Source: a virus. Taken from it: DNA of 24,845 nt. The position numbers were made by a program, and so were the translations under genes. Where the stretch lies: positions 1 to 24,845 of IMG/VR virus record IMGVR_UViG_3300028490_000029; one strand, 5' to 3'. Under the pieces are notes generated by a model. That model saw only the letters and a list, made by a program, of their open reading frames with translations, was not told where the DNA came from and ran no database searches. Positions 1 through 6,750 of this stretch are shown here, in pieces; position 1 is the first letter of the stretch, and each line of letters opens with the position of its first letter.

Positions 1-2
1 AG

Positions 3-386
3 AGTATTACTCCTATTGTAATGGATATGATAGAAGATGGAGAGTTTGATAAGATAGGAGATACTGAATGGTATCTAAATATGAACCCAGGAGACAGTAT
101 AGAACCAGAGGGGGGAAGAAGGGGGGGAGAGGGGGAGAGTAAAGGAGAGGTAATAGCAGAGGTAATATCTTTTCTAAAAAATAAAGACATACTACAATCT
201 TTTCTTAATGATACTTTTCATGGAGGAGTAGATGTAAAGAGGATAAGAGATATTCTAGACTTCATTAACCCAGACAGAGTATTTGAAAGAGATGTTATAT
301 TATTCTATTCAAAACAGATAAGTAATATATCATGGGGAGATGTAGATAAGCAATGGAAGGAAGAGAGGAGAAGTCATGAACAGTAA
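3..386 (+). CDS. Partial unknown protein (5' end outside window)
   Basis: The frame is open back to the left edge, and the first ATG inside the window (position 21) has no ribosome binding site, so the gene probably starts upstream. The visible part is acidic and hydrophilic, with a short Gly/Glu/Arg-rich low-complexity stretch encoded by a polypurine run, followed by predicted helices (residues near EVISFLKNKDILQSFLND). No signal peptide, membrane segment or family motif was recognised. Its stop overlaps the start of the 53-residue membrane protein by 11 bases, which suggests one operon with the lysis genes. Function unknown. Confidence 0.55.
   Translation, partial: SITPIVMDMIEDGEFDKIGDTEWYLNMNPGDSIEPEGGRRGGEGESKGEVIAEVISFLKNKDILQSFLNDTFHGGVDVKRIRDILDFINPDRVFERDVILFYSKQISNISWGDVDKQWKEERRSHEQ
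107..139 (+). repeat. 33-nt polypurine tract with long G runs
   Basis: Every base from 107 to 139 is A or G, with G runs of 6, 7 and 5. It lies inside the first coding frame and encodes a Gly/Arg/Glu stretch. Such runs can slip during replication or form unusual structures; no such role is shown here. Confidence 0.7.
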
Positions 387-537
387 TAGAAAAAAGGTTG
401 GAGTCATTGGAGCAGTACTTAAGAAGATGAACTGGAAGAACAGGAGAGGCCACTGGGTCTGGGATGAGGTTAAGTTTGATCTTACTCTACTTATTGCAGG
501 AGCTATCCTGCTCTGGATGCTTAATACAGTCCAGTAG
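376..537 (+). CDS. Small membrane protein (53 aa), possible holin-like
   Basis: This short frame begins at ATG 376, five bases after a good GAGGAG ribosome binding site. It encodes 53 residues: a basic N-terminal half (MNSNRKKVGVIGAVLKKMNW, then KNRRGHW) and one C-terminal hydrophobic segment (residues about 35-50, LTLLIAGAILLWML). This predicts a single-span inner-membrane protein. It overlaps the preceding gene and sits about 160 bases before the lipoprotein and endolysin genes, so a holin or other lysis accessory is plausible from context. No specific holin family was recognised. The role is inference; the frame and its ribosome binding site are visible. Confidence 0.6.
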   Translation: MNSNRKKVGVIGAVLKKMNWKNRRGHWVWDEVKFDLTLLIAGAILLWMLNTVQ

Positions 538-540
538 TGA

Positions 541-641
541 TTAAGGGCATAAGGCATTAAGGTCACAAGGTCACAAGGCCATAGGGCATTAAGGGCATTA
601 AGGTCATTAAGCCATAAGGTCATTAAGCCATAAGGTCATTT
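541..641 (+). repeat. Degenerate short tandem repeat array
   Basis: About 100 bp built from variants of (g)gcattaa, gcataa and gtcacaa, each followed by GG. The right part is a regular 16-bp repeat, TAAGGTCATTAAGCCA, present about 2.6 times from 599 to 640. It lies in the gap between the membrane protein and the lipoprotein, is not coding on the + strand, and resembles an iteron or minisatellite. Function unknown. Confidence 0.75.
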
Positions 642-675
642 TATCGTAAGGTTTTCGATGAGGTTATGTTTAGGA

Positions 676-681
676 TATAAT
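676..681 (+). promoter_or_regulatory. Perfect TATAAT hexamer, possible -10 box
   Basis: TATAAT lies just before the lipoprotein gene. No good -35 hexamer is seen 16-18 bases upstream. The expected transcription start would fall close to the lipoprotein ribosome binding site, leaving almost no leader. It may therefore be chance. Confidence 0.25.
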
Positions 682-698
682 ATTTGGAAAGGATTATC

Positions 699-1019
699 AT
701 GCTAAGACCCAGTATCTTTATTGCATCTGCCACCGCACTTACTATCAGTGGATGTTCTATAACATCTTTCCTGGGGGAGGCCAGAAGCTCAAACCCTATG
801 TATGTTATCAGTATTCCACCTAACCGGGTAGGGTATGGAGGACATATGAACCAGGAGGACAGAGAGCTTCTATTGAACCTAACCAGGGCAATGCTATCCA
901 AACCATACCAGGACTACTCATATAAATATCCTATAGGGGTAGGGATCAAAATACACAGCACCTCAGATTCCACTACCAGGTTCAGTGGTTCAACCAGGAT
1001 ATCAAAAGAAGGAATATGA
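699..1019 (+). CDS. Small lipoprotein (106 aa), possible outer-membrane spanin
   Basis: The start chosen is ATG 699, six bases after a GGAAAGG ribosome binding site; an in-frame TTG at 684 would overlap that site. The N-terminus is a lipoprotein signal: a hydrophobic stretch ending in the lipobox I-S-G-C, with the lipidated Cys at residue 19. The mature part of about 87 residues is soluble and polar, with no second membrane span, so it is not a T1-type unimolecular spanin. It is adjacent to the endolysin (stop TGA at 1017-1019, endolysin ATG at 1020), so an outer-membrane spanin or lysis accessory is plausible. No sequence family was recognised. Confidence 0.65.
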   Translation: MLRPSIFIASATALTISGCSITSFLGEARSSNPMYVISIPPNRVGYGGHMNQEDRELLLNLTRAMLSKPYQDYSYKYPIGVGIKIHSTSDSTTRFSGSTRISKEGI

Positions 1020-1754
1020 ATGAGATATACAATAATATTAGCACTACTACTAGGGGGATGCTCTGCTACTCCTCCAGACCCAGTACCCACCACAGATCCA
1101 GAAACAACTTCATGCCAGGTATACTATTCAGAGGCAAAGCTAAAGCTTATTTTCCCTACAGCTACAGAAAAAACAGTGGGGGACTTTTATAGGGGGTATC
1201 TATACTCATGTGAGTTCAACATCAAGGATAAGCAACATGAGGCAATGTACCTAGCCACAGTCCTAACAGAGGTGGGAACAGATCTCATAGGGGTTAGAGA
1301 GAGTCTTAACTATTCATGCGAAGCACTGCCCTCTATATTTTCTTACTACAAAGAGAATGGAGGATATGACACAGATGGGAGATGTAATGGCCATGATGCA
1401 GATCAGTACACTATAGGGAGCAAGGCCTATGCTAACAGGCTAGGAAATGGATCTGTATCCAGTGGGGATGGATATACATATAGGGGAGGAGGCTATGCAC
1501 AAACGACCGGATATTATAACTACAGCGTAATAGTGTCTGGAGTTAACTCACATATAAAGACATCCTTCACTACCAGGGACTTTGCAGACAACATTACAAA
1601 TACATACATAGCAAACCTTGGAGGGATGGGATACTGGCTACAGGTTGGGGCAGGAGACTGTCCCTCTATGGATTGTGTTACTACTCTATGGAATAAATAC
1701 ACAGACTCTAGATCCCAAAGAGAATATAATTACAGCAAAATTATGGAGCTGTAA
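1020..1754 (+). CDS. GH19-type endolysin with lipoprotein signal
   Basis: This is a predicted peptidoglycan-degrading endolysin of the glycoside hydrolase 19 (chitinase-like) fold. Residues 75-110 match the phage GH19 core: LATVLTEVG with the likely catalytic Glu84 (the usual His-Glu pair is Thr-Glu here), then ESLNYSCE around 94-101. Residues 137-168 carry the hallmark YANRLGNG, SGDG, YRGGGYAQTTG and YNY pattern. Unusually, the protein starts with MRYTIILALLLGGC, a lipoprotein signal with lipobox L-G-G-C (Cys14), followed by a Pro/Thr linker. It also has several Cys residues that fit disulfides in the periplasm. A Sec-exported endolysin would not need a large-hole holin. A ribosome binding site (AGAAGGA) precedes ATG 1020. 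The assignment to GH19 is firm; membrane anchoring is inferred. Confidence 0.85.
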   Translation: MRYTIILALLLGGCSATPPDPVPTTDPETTSCQVYYSEAKLKLIFPTATEKTVGDFYRGYLYSCEFNIKDKQHEAMYLATVLTEVGTDLIGVRESLNYSCEALPSIFSYYKENGGYDTDGRCNGHDADQYTIGSKAYANRLGNGSVSSGDGYTYRGGGYAQTTGYYNYSVIVSGVNSHIKTSFTTRDFADNITNTYIANLGGMGYWLQVGAGDCPSMDCVTTLWNKYTDSRSQREYNYSKIMEL

Positions 1755-1815
1755 TGAAGATAGGATCAGTTAAGACACAGATGATCTCACACAATAAGAG
1801 ATAGGAGGAAGATTA

Positions 1816-2457
1816 ATGACTATAGAGATAACCGGGGCAGGGATGGTGACTTCAAGGCTAAGAAACATGTTTAAGCAGGTTCCATACGCGACACAGAGGA
1901 CACTTAATGACATTGCCTTCCTAATAAGAGGAGAGCTTAATAAGGACATAGGGGATGCACTGAGAACAAAGAAGGCCACAGAGAATGCCTTCCTAGTAAA
2001 GAAGGCCACTAAGGCAAACCTAGAGTCACTAGTATACATGAAGCACGACTGGCATTACATAGCATTACAGCACCACTACAGCGGGGGGAATGCACTGCAG
2101 ATAGAGTTCGAGAAGAAGATGATATCAATGGGGTATATGAGTTCAAACAGCTCTGCTATCCCTATAAAAAAGATATCCAAAGCGATATACAACAAGATGT
2201 CAAGTGGTATTGCAACCTCCAGAGGAAGTGGAAGATCAAAGTACTTTGTAGTAAAAGAGAATGATAGAAGTTCTCACACAAAACATTTACCTCCGGGGGT
2301 ATACCTAAGACTAAAGACAAAGGTACGGCCTGTAGTTTTATTCACAAGAGAAGCTACATACAGGAAGAGACTGGAGATACTCAAACCGGCTAAGTATATA
2401 GTACGGAAAGAGTTTGAGAAACTATTCTTTCAGAACTTGAAGAAGGCAATGACATGA
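1816..2457 (+). CDS. Minor tail protein Z-like (tail completion)
   Basis: The start ATG 1816 has a strong AGGAGG seven bases upstream. The 213-residue basic protein resembles lambda gpZ-type tail completion proteins: an N-terminal helix with VPYATQRTLNDIA (compare the 'ALNR...A' segment of that family), a Lys-rich middle, and a C-terminal PPGVYLRLK / PVVLFTREATYRKRL / EFEKLF pattern typical of these proteins. In lambda, gpZ acts at the top of the finished tail before it joins the head. Here the gene is displaced: it lies upstream of the terminase genes and next to the lysis genes rather than between the head-joining and tail-terminator genes. Assigned by pattern recognition only. Confidence 0.6.
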   Translation: MTIEITGAGMVTSRLRNMFKQVPYATQRTLNDIAFLIRGELNKDIGDALRTKKATENAFLVKKATKANLESLVYMKHDWHYIALQHHYSGGNALQIEFEKKMISMGYMSSNSSAIPIKKISKAIYNKMSSGIATSRGSGRSKYFVVKENDRSSHTKHLPPGVYLRLKTKVRPVVLFTREATYRKRLEILKPAKYIVRKEFEKLFFQNLKKAMT

Positions 2458-2696
2458 TCTGGTATATAGCCGTATTAAAAAAAAGGTACTCTACAGAATT
2501 TGAAAGCTACGAGGGTAATGCTGACTCCGAGAAAAATATAGTTTCACCTTTTAAGACTTGGTTCATCTTTTTGAGTGGCCTCAGTAGGCTACGCCTAAGA
2601 ATTTCAGAAAAGATAGAAATCTTAAAATTCACGATAATTCACGAAAATTCACGAAAATTCACGAAAATTCACAGGAGGGTTAATCTTTGGAATTAA
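2454..2696 (+). CDS. Doubtful small ORF (80 aa)
   Basis: The frame overlaps the previous stop in an ATGA arrangement and has a GAAGAAGG about six bases upstream, so translational coupling is possible. However, the second half reads through hairpins and the 10-bp direct repeats, giving a repetitive basic tail (IIHENSRKFTKIH), and its end overlaps the start of the terminase small subunit. No family is recognised. It is more likely a leader or intergenic region that happens to be open than a functional protein. Confidence 0.25.
   Translation: MIWYIAVLKKRYSTEFESYEGNADSEKNIVSPFKTWFIFLSGLSRLRLRISEKIEILKFTIIHENSRKFTKIHRRVNLWN
2585..2597 (+). promoter_or_regulatory. Small perfect hairpin upstream of terminase genes
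   Basis: TAGGC-TAC-GCCTA forms a perfect 5-bp stem with a 3-base loop. An alternative overlapping stem is GCCT-CAGT-AGGC just before it. No T run follows, so a simple intrinsic terminator is unlikely; mutually exclusive stems would suit attenuation or a processing site. The role is inferred. Confidence 0.35.
2626..2675 (+). repeat. Five 10-bp direct repeats (AATTCACGAA)
   Basis: AATTCACGAT, three exact AATTCACGAA and a final AATTCACAGG run head to tail with a 10-bp period, about one helical turn. The last unit merges into the AGGAGGG ribosome binding site of the terminase small subunit. The constant core AATTCAC would present one face of the helix to a DNA-binding protein. A late-gene operator or a terminase/regulator binding site is possible; neither is shown. 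Confidence 0.8.
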
Positions 2697-3337
2697 TAAC
2701 AGCAAAAGCAGTTGTAGGAAAACTGAAAAAAGGTGGGACTATGACGATCTCTGAGGCCTATTTCTCAAAGATGGTTAGAACAGGAGTGGTTCCTTATGCA
2801 TCCACCCCAGGGAAGAAAAGGAGACTTTTTGACTATGAAGTAGCAAAAGAGGCACTTCTGGAGGCAAAAGACCCCTCCAGGGAGCCACAGAGAGAGGCAA
2901 ATAAGAGGAGAAGAGAAGGACTCCCTACTCAGACATCAAAGAAGGTAGGAGACATGACTGCAGAGGAAGCTATAGAGTATAACGCTCTTCTGGAAGCAGA
3001 ACAAGACAAACTCTCAAAAGATAGAGACACTGCAAAAGGAAAAGGAGCAGATGTAAAACTGGAGACCATGCCAAATTCTCTGAACAAGGTTAAAATTTTT
3101 AGGGAGCTATACCAGGGTAAAATAGCGCAATTAGACTACAAAAAAAAGAATGAAGAACTGGTAGAAAAAAGTGAAGTAGAGAGAGATGGTTTTGAATCTG
3201 GAAGACTAATCAGAGATAACCTACAAAACATACCCCATAAAGTTTCAGTATTGATTGCCGGGATAAGTGATCCAAAGAAGATAGAGTCAATAATAGCCAA
3301 AGAGATCCAGGAAGTTCTGGAAAATATAAGCAAATAG
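2687..3337 (+). CDS. Terminase small subunit (Nu1-like)
   Basis: A TTG start at 2687 sits seven bases after a near-perfect AGGAGGG, which decides the start. The 216-residue protein has a winged-helix-like DNA-reading N-terminus (ISEAYFSKMVRTGVVPYAS, then KKRRLFDYEVAKEALLEAKD, residues about 18-62), a charged linker, a helical LNKVKIFRELYQGKIAQLDY region, and a C-terminal segment (RLIRDNLQNIPHKVSVLIAG) typical of Nu1-type small subunits that contact the large subunit. It would recognise the packaging site and recruit TerL. It heads the operon containing the large subunit 1.2 kb downstream. Confidence 0.75.
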   Translation: MELITAKAVVGKLKKGGTMTISEAYFSKMVRTGVVPYASTPGKKRRLFDYEVAKEALLEAKDPSREPQREANKRRREGLPTQTSKKVGDMTAEEAIEYNALLEAEQDKLSKDRDTAKGKGADVKLETMPNSLNKVKIFRELYQGKIAQLDYKKKNEELVEKSEVERDGFESGRLIRDNLQNIPHKVSVLIAGISDPKKIESIIAKEIQEVLENISK

Positions 3338-3348
3338 GTAGGAAAAAA

Positions 3349-4500
3349 ATGAAAATAGTAAATATTAGAACAGTAGACCTGGTTCCTTTTGAGAACAATT
3401 CCAGGACACACGATCTGGAGCAGATACTAAAAATTGTAGATAGCATTAATGAGTTTGGTTTTACAAACCCTATTTTGATAGATTCAAATAATGGCATTAT
3501 TGCAGGACATGGGAGAGTCCTGGCCGCAACCAGGTTGGAACTAGAAAAGGTTCCATGTATTGTGCTTCCTAACCTATCCCCAGAGCAAAAGAGAGCTTAT
3601 GTCATTGCAGACAATAGGCTAGCTCTTGATGCCGGGTGGGATGAGTCTATCCTAGCATATGAACTAAAGGCTCTTATGGATTTGGACTACTCAGTAGAGC
3701 TTACTGGGTTTGATTTTGATGAGATAGACAAACTGCTAGAAAATGTTCTGGGGGAAGATGATCCAACCCCAGTAGAGGAGACAGGAGAAGTAGATGAGCC
3801 GGAATACATAGTAATATCAAAAGGGGACATAATAGAACTTGAAGGACATAGGCTCTTATGTGGTGACAGTTCAGATATCGAGTCCATAGAAAAGCTAACA
3901 GAAGGGGGAAATGTGAACCTAGTTTTGGCCTCCCCTGCAAAAGATCCTGGAGATATTTCAGATGCTATATCCCAGAGCAGAAGATGGGTTGAAACATCCA
4001 TTGGACTGCTAGGATCTGGAGGGGTCTGGTTTTGTTGGGGGAGTGACTCTTTTGTACTTAGTCTGTATTCAGATATATTGTCTAATAAAAATAAGTTCCC
4101 AGGACTCTCTGTTTCTGGAATAGTAACCTGGGACGATGGCCTGGACGCTACCCCTCCAAAAGGTATAGTAATGGCTACAGGAGATGCAGTAGCACAACCA
4201 GAAAGCTTTATCTGGAGAGTCCCTGGGAAAGTAGGAGCAGATACCACAGAGAAGCCTCTGGAAATACTAAGCATGGCCATAGAAAGTAGTTCAGAGATGG
4301 GAGGTATTGTCTTTGATCCCTTCCTTGGATCTGGAGCCTCTTTGATTTCTGCAGACAGTTCTGGAAGGAAGTTGTATGGTATCGAGTCTAATCCAAAAAG
4401 AATGCAAATGGCTATCCAGAGGTGGTGCGACTTCACCCAGACAGAGGATATAAAAATAAATGGAAATGACGCTCTATGGAGCGAATATAAGGATAAGTAG
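3349..4500 (+). CDS. ParB-domain / DNA methyltransferase fusion, catalytic motif lost
   Basis: The N-terminal domain (residues 1-110) is ParB/Srx-like, with the nucleotide-pocket motif AGHGRVLAA at 52-60. The C-terminal domain (about 165-365) follows the beta-class adenine methyltransferase pattern: GHRLLCGDSSD, EKP, and the SAM-binding FDPFLGSGASLISA (motif I) followed by GRKLYGIESNPKR. The catalytic motif IV, normally (D/N)PPY in a context such as 'TDPPYG', is replaced by LVLASPAKDP at 191-200. The SAM site therefore looks intact but the amino-methyl transfer site does not. Fusions of this kind are often found between terminase subunits in phages. The protein may be an inactive DNA- or SAM-binding relic, or have a changed activity. 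Its stop codon overlaps the GTG start of TerL. Confidence 0.8.
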   Translation: MKIVNIRTVDLVPFENNSRTHDLEQILKIVDSINEFGFTNPILIDSNNGIIAGHGRVLAATRLELEKVPCIVLPNLSPEQKRAYVIADNRLALDAGWDESILAYELKALMDLDYSVELTGFDFDEIDKLLENVLGEDDPTPVEETGEVDEPEYIVISKGDIIELEGHRLLCGDSSDIESIEKLTEGGNVNLVLASPAKDPGDISDAISQSRRWVETSIGLLGSGGVWFCWGSDSFVLSLYSDILSNKNKFPGLSVSGIVTWDDGLDATPPKGIVMATGDAVAQPESFIWRVPGKVGADTTEKPLEILSMAIESSSEMGGIVFDPFLGSGASLISADSSGRKLYGIESNPKRMQMAIQRWCDFTQTEDIKINGNDALWSEYKDK

Positions 4501-6314
4501 TGGGAGTTTTTTTAAATTCTTTCAGAAGTGGACTAAAGCCGGATCCAAAAATAAGTATAGTTGAATGGTCTGATACATACAGAATCCTTCCCTCTGAGTC
4601 AAGTGCAGAGCCGGGTAGGTACAGAACATCCAGGATGCCATATCTTAAAGAGATAGCAACACACCTATCCCCAGAATCCCCAGTAGAGAAGGTGACTGTA
4701 ATAAAAGGGACACAGCTAGGTCTTACTGAACTCGCAAACAACATGCTCTTTACCTATGCAGATCTTTACCCCTGCCCTATGCTATTAGTTCTCCCCACAG
4801 AAACCCTGGCAATGACTCATGCATCTGATAAACTGTGGCCTTCTGTAGAAAAGACAGAGAGGCTAAAGGATAAAATATACCCCAGGAAAAAAGATGGTGG
4901 ATCTAAAATACTAGATGTTAGATTCCCAGGTGGAAATATAAAAATAGGGTACAGCTTTACTACAGCAACATTTGCCTCTGTCTCCAGAAGGATTGTGATA
5001 AAAGACGACCTGGACAGATGGCCGGATGATGTAAAGGGAGAGGGGAACCCCTCTGATCTATGTAATAAAAGAACAGATGCATTCCCAAACAGAAAGATAT
5101 ACGCAAACAGTTCTCCTACCAGAAGTGGAACATCAAAGATACAAAAAGAATATGATAATAGCTCTATGGCCTCTTTTAAAATGCCCTGCAACTCCTGCAA
5201 CAATTTCTTTTCATTCGAGTTTGATTATTTCAAATTTGACTATGACAAAGAGAAGTATATGCTAAAAGGATCTGTCTCTGTAGCATGCCCGGAATGTGGA
5301 ACCCTTACAGATGAATCATCAAAGGTTAAAATGATGTCTTCTGGAGAGTGGATGCATGAACATCCAGAGAAGGCGCACAAAGGGTACAGGATACCTTCAT
5401 ATTACTCTCCATTCTTAAGGTGGGATGAAATTTTTCAAGAGTTTCTAGATGCAAAAAAAGCAATGAAGAAGGGGGATGTTACAAGCATGGTAGTCTGGAA
5501 GAACACAAGAGACGCTACCACCTGGGAGGAGGAATATGATGTAGTAGAACTTAATGATATTTCAAGTAGAATAGAAGAATACCCTGCAGAGGTTCCAGAT
5601 GGAGTATTTGTAATCACAGCAGGAGTGGACACACAGGATGACAGATACGAGGTAGAAGTTCTAGGACATGGGAAAGATGGAGAAACTTGGAGTATTGATT
5701 TTAATGTCATCCAGGGAGATCCAAAAGATAAGAATACTGAATCTGCTCTGGATGCATACCTCCAGAAAACATTCAAAACAGAAAATGGAGCAGAGATGAA
5801 AATATTTGCCACCGCAATAGATACAGGAGGACACAGAACAAAAGTTGTATATGATTTCTGTAAAAAAAGAGGAGCCAGAAGAGTATACGCAATAAAAGGG
5901 GCAAAACCAATAGATGCCCCTCTGGTAAACAAAAGAGCAACCACCACAAACCTATCCAGAGTACAGTTATTCGCGGTAGGGGTTAATGTGGCCAAAGATG
6001 ACATCCTCTCCAAAATTGTAATAGAGGAACCGGGGCCAGGATTTATGCACTTTCCTAAAAAACCCATTTACAATAAAAACTATTTCGACCAGTTAACAGC
6101 GGAAAAAAGAGGGAAAGATGGAAGATGGATCAACCCTTCAAAAAAAAGGAATGAGGCATTAGATTGTAGAGTTTATGCAATCGCCGCTCTCGTAATATCC
6201 TCTGTATCTATTGACAAAATGAAAAGTCCATTATTATATATAGGGGCAAAACAGGAAAAAGCTAAACCCAAAAAAGCAGAGAGAAGACAAACAAGTCATC
6301 TTGACGAATTTTAA
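4500..6314 (+). CDS. terL: Terminase large subunit (GpA family)
   Basis: This is the ATPase-nuclease motor that packages DNA into the prohead. The GTG start at 4500 shares its G with the previous TAG stop and has AAGG about seven bases upstream. The ATPase region shows a P-loop of the lambda gpA type, KGTQLGLTE (residues 69-77), where the lysine precedes the loop. Walker B is VIKDDLD (166-172), with Asp where the catalytic Glu is usual. A CxxC...CxxC zinc-like pair lies at 230-233 and 263-266. The nuclease domain begins at AGVDTQDDRYEVEV (about 374-387), with a further acidic residue in AIDTGGHR (441) and the family signature NEALDCRVYA near the C-terminus. The 604-residue length suits the family. 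Confidence 0.93.
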   Translation: MGVFLNSFRSGLKPDPKISIVEWSDTYRILPSESSAEPGRYRTSRMPYLKEIATHLSPESPVEKVTVIKGTQLGLTELANNMLFTYADLYPCPMLLVLPTETLAMTHASDKLWPSVEKTERLKDKIYPRKKDGGSKILDVRFPGGNIKIGYSFTTATFASVSRRIVIKDDLDRWPDDVKGEGNPSDLCNKRTDAFPNRKIYANSSPTRSGTSKIQKEYDNSSMASFKMPCNSCNNFFSFEFDYFKFDYDKEKYMLKGSVSVACPECGTLTDESSKVKMMSSGEWMHEHPEKAHKGYRIPSYYSPFLRWDEIFQEFLDAKKAMKKGDVTSMVVWKNTRDATTWEEEYDVVELNDISSRIEEYPAEVPDGVFVITAGVDTQDDRYEVEVLGHGKDGETWSIDFNVIQGDPKDKNTESALDAYLQKTFKTENGAEMKIFATAIDTGGHRTKVVYDFCKKRGARRVYAIKGAKPIDAPLVNKRATTTNLSRVQLFAVGVNVAKDDILSKIVIEEPGPGFMHFPKKPIYNKNYFDQLTAEKRGKDGRWINPSKKRNEALDCRVYAIAALVISSVSIDKMKSPLLYIGAKQEKAKPKKAERRQTSHLDEF

Positions 6315-6327
6315 AAAAAGGAAAAAA

Positions 6328-6525
6328 ATGAGAAATGCAAAATCTATATGGGAGTGTCATATCACTATCCACTATTCCATAAAAGAAAAAATGAACTCAG
6401 TATTATTGAATATAGCCAGAGAAGAGAAGACAGCAAAATCAAGGGTAGTTCAAGATCTATTGGAGACTCACCCAAAGTATTTGAAGGTAAAAAAAGAGAT
6501 GGAAAAAGAGGGATACTTTATATAA
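6328..6525 (+). CDS. Small ribbon-helix-helix-like protein (65 aa)
   Basis: ATG 6328 is preceded by AAAGGA with five bases of spacing; an in-frame TTG at 6301 lies inside the end of TerL and is less likely. The sequence has an N-terminal strand (CHITIHYSI), a helix (EKMNSVLLNIAREEK) and a second helix after a turn (TAKSRVVQDLLE), the layout of CopG/Arc-type ribbon-helix-helix DNA-binding proteins. Its TAA stop is the first three bases of the 275-bp repeated element, so regulation of that element by this protein is an attractive but untested idea. Confidence 0.6.
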   Translation: MRNAKSIWECHITIHYSIKEKMNSVLLNIAREEKTAKSRVVQDLLETHPKYLKVKKEMEKEGYFI

Positions 6526-6526
6526 G

Positions 6527-6535
6527 TTATTCACA
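6527..6535 (+). promoter_or_regulatory. DnaA-box-like nonamer TTATTCACA (copy 1, left end)
   Basis: TTATTCACA fits the bacterial DnaA box consensus TTATNCACA exactly. It is oriented opposite to the three boxes at the right end of the same element. Confidence 0.5.
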
Positions 6536-6548
6536 CAAAAGGTAAAAA

Positions 6549-6590
6549 ATGGGGAAAAAGTGGAAAATCGCGAAACGATACACTCCCCAT
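6549..6590 (+). other. Nested stem-loop inside repeat element (copy 1)
   Basis: ATGGGGA (6549-6555) can pair with TCCCCAT (6584-6590), GTG (6560-6562) with CAC (6581-6583), and ATCG (6567-6570) with CGAT (6576-6579) around a CGAAA loop. This gives one long arm with bulges. No T tract follows, so it is not a simple terminator; it could be a structured RNA leader or a protein site. Confidence 0.55.
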
Positions 6591-6717
6591 ACCATTGTAT
6601 TACTGCAACAGTTTTGTCCAAAATGGCCACATTCTGTGCTTTTAAACAGTATAAAAAAATGAAAGTTGTAAAAAAGGTGTAAAATCGGATGTTTTTGCCT
6701 ACTCACAAAAAACAGCA

Positions 6718-6750
6718 TGTGAATAACATGTGAATAACTTATGTGAATAA
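6718..6750 (-). promoter_or_regulatory. Three DnaA-box-like nonamers (copy 1, right end)
   Basis: TGTGAATAA occurs at 6718-6726, 6729-6737 and 6742-6750, the reverse complement of TTATTCACA, with 11- and 13-bp spacing. Clustering of exact consensus nonamers is unlike random AT-rich sequence. Confidence 0.55.

Noticed and set aside
541-641. CRISPR array
   Set aside because: Units are far too short and there are no unique spacers of constant length.
1754-1804. Sixteen-codon frame between the endolysin and gpZ-like genes
   Set aside because: Too short to support and no independent ribosome binding site.
2626-2675. CRISPR array
   Set aside because: Units are 10 bp with no spacers; a tandem operator-type repeat fits better.
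3687-4436. Minus-strand open frame of 249 codons
   Set aside because: Antisense to the clearly homologous ParB-methyltransferase gene; Ser/Pro-rich composition typical of a shadow frame.
6348-6545. Alternative frame of 65 codons overlapping the ribbon-helix-helix gene
   Set aside because: No ribosome binding site, and the overlapping frame has a good one plus a plausible fold; this frame also runs into the repeat element.
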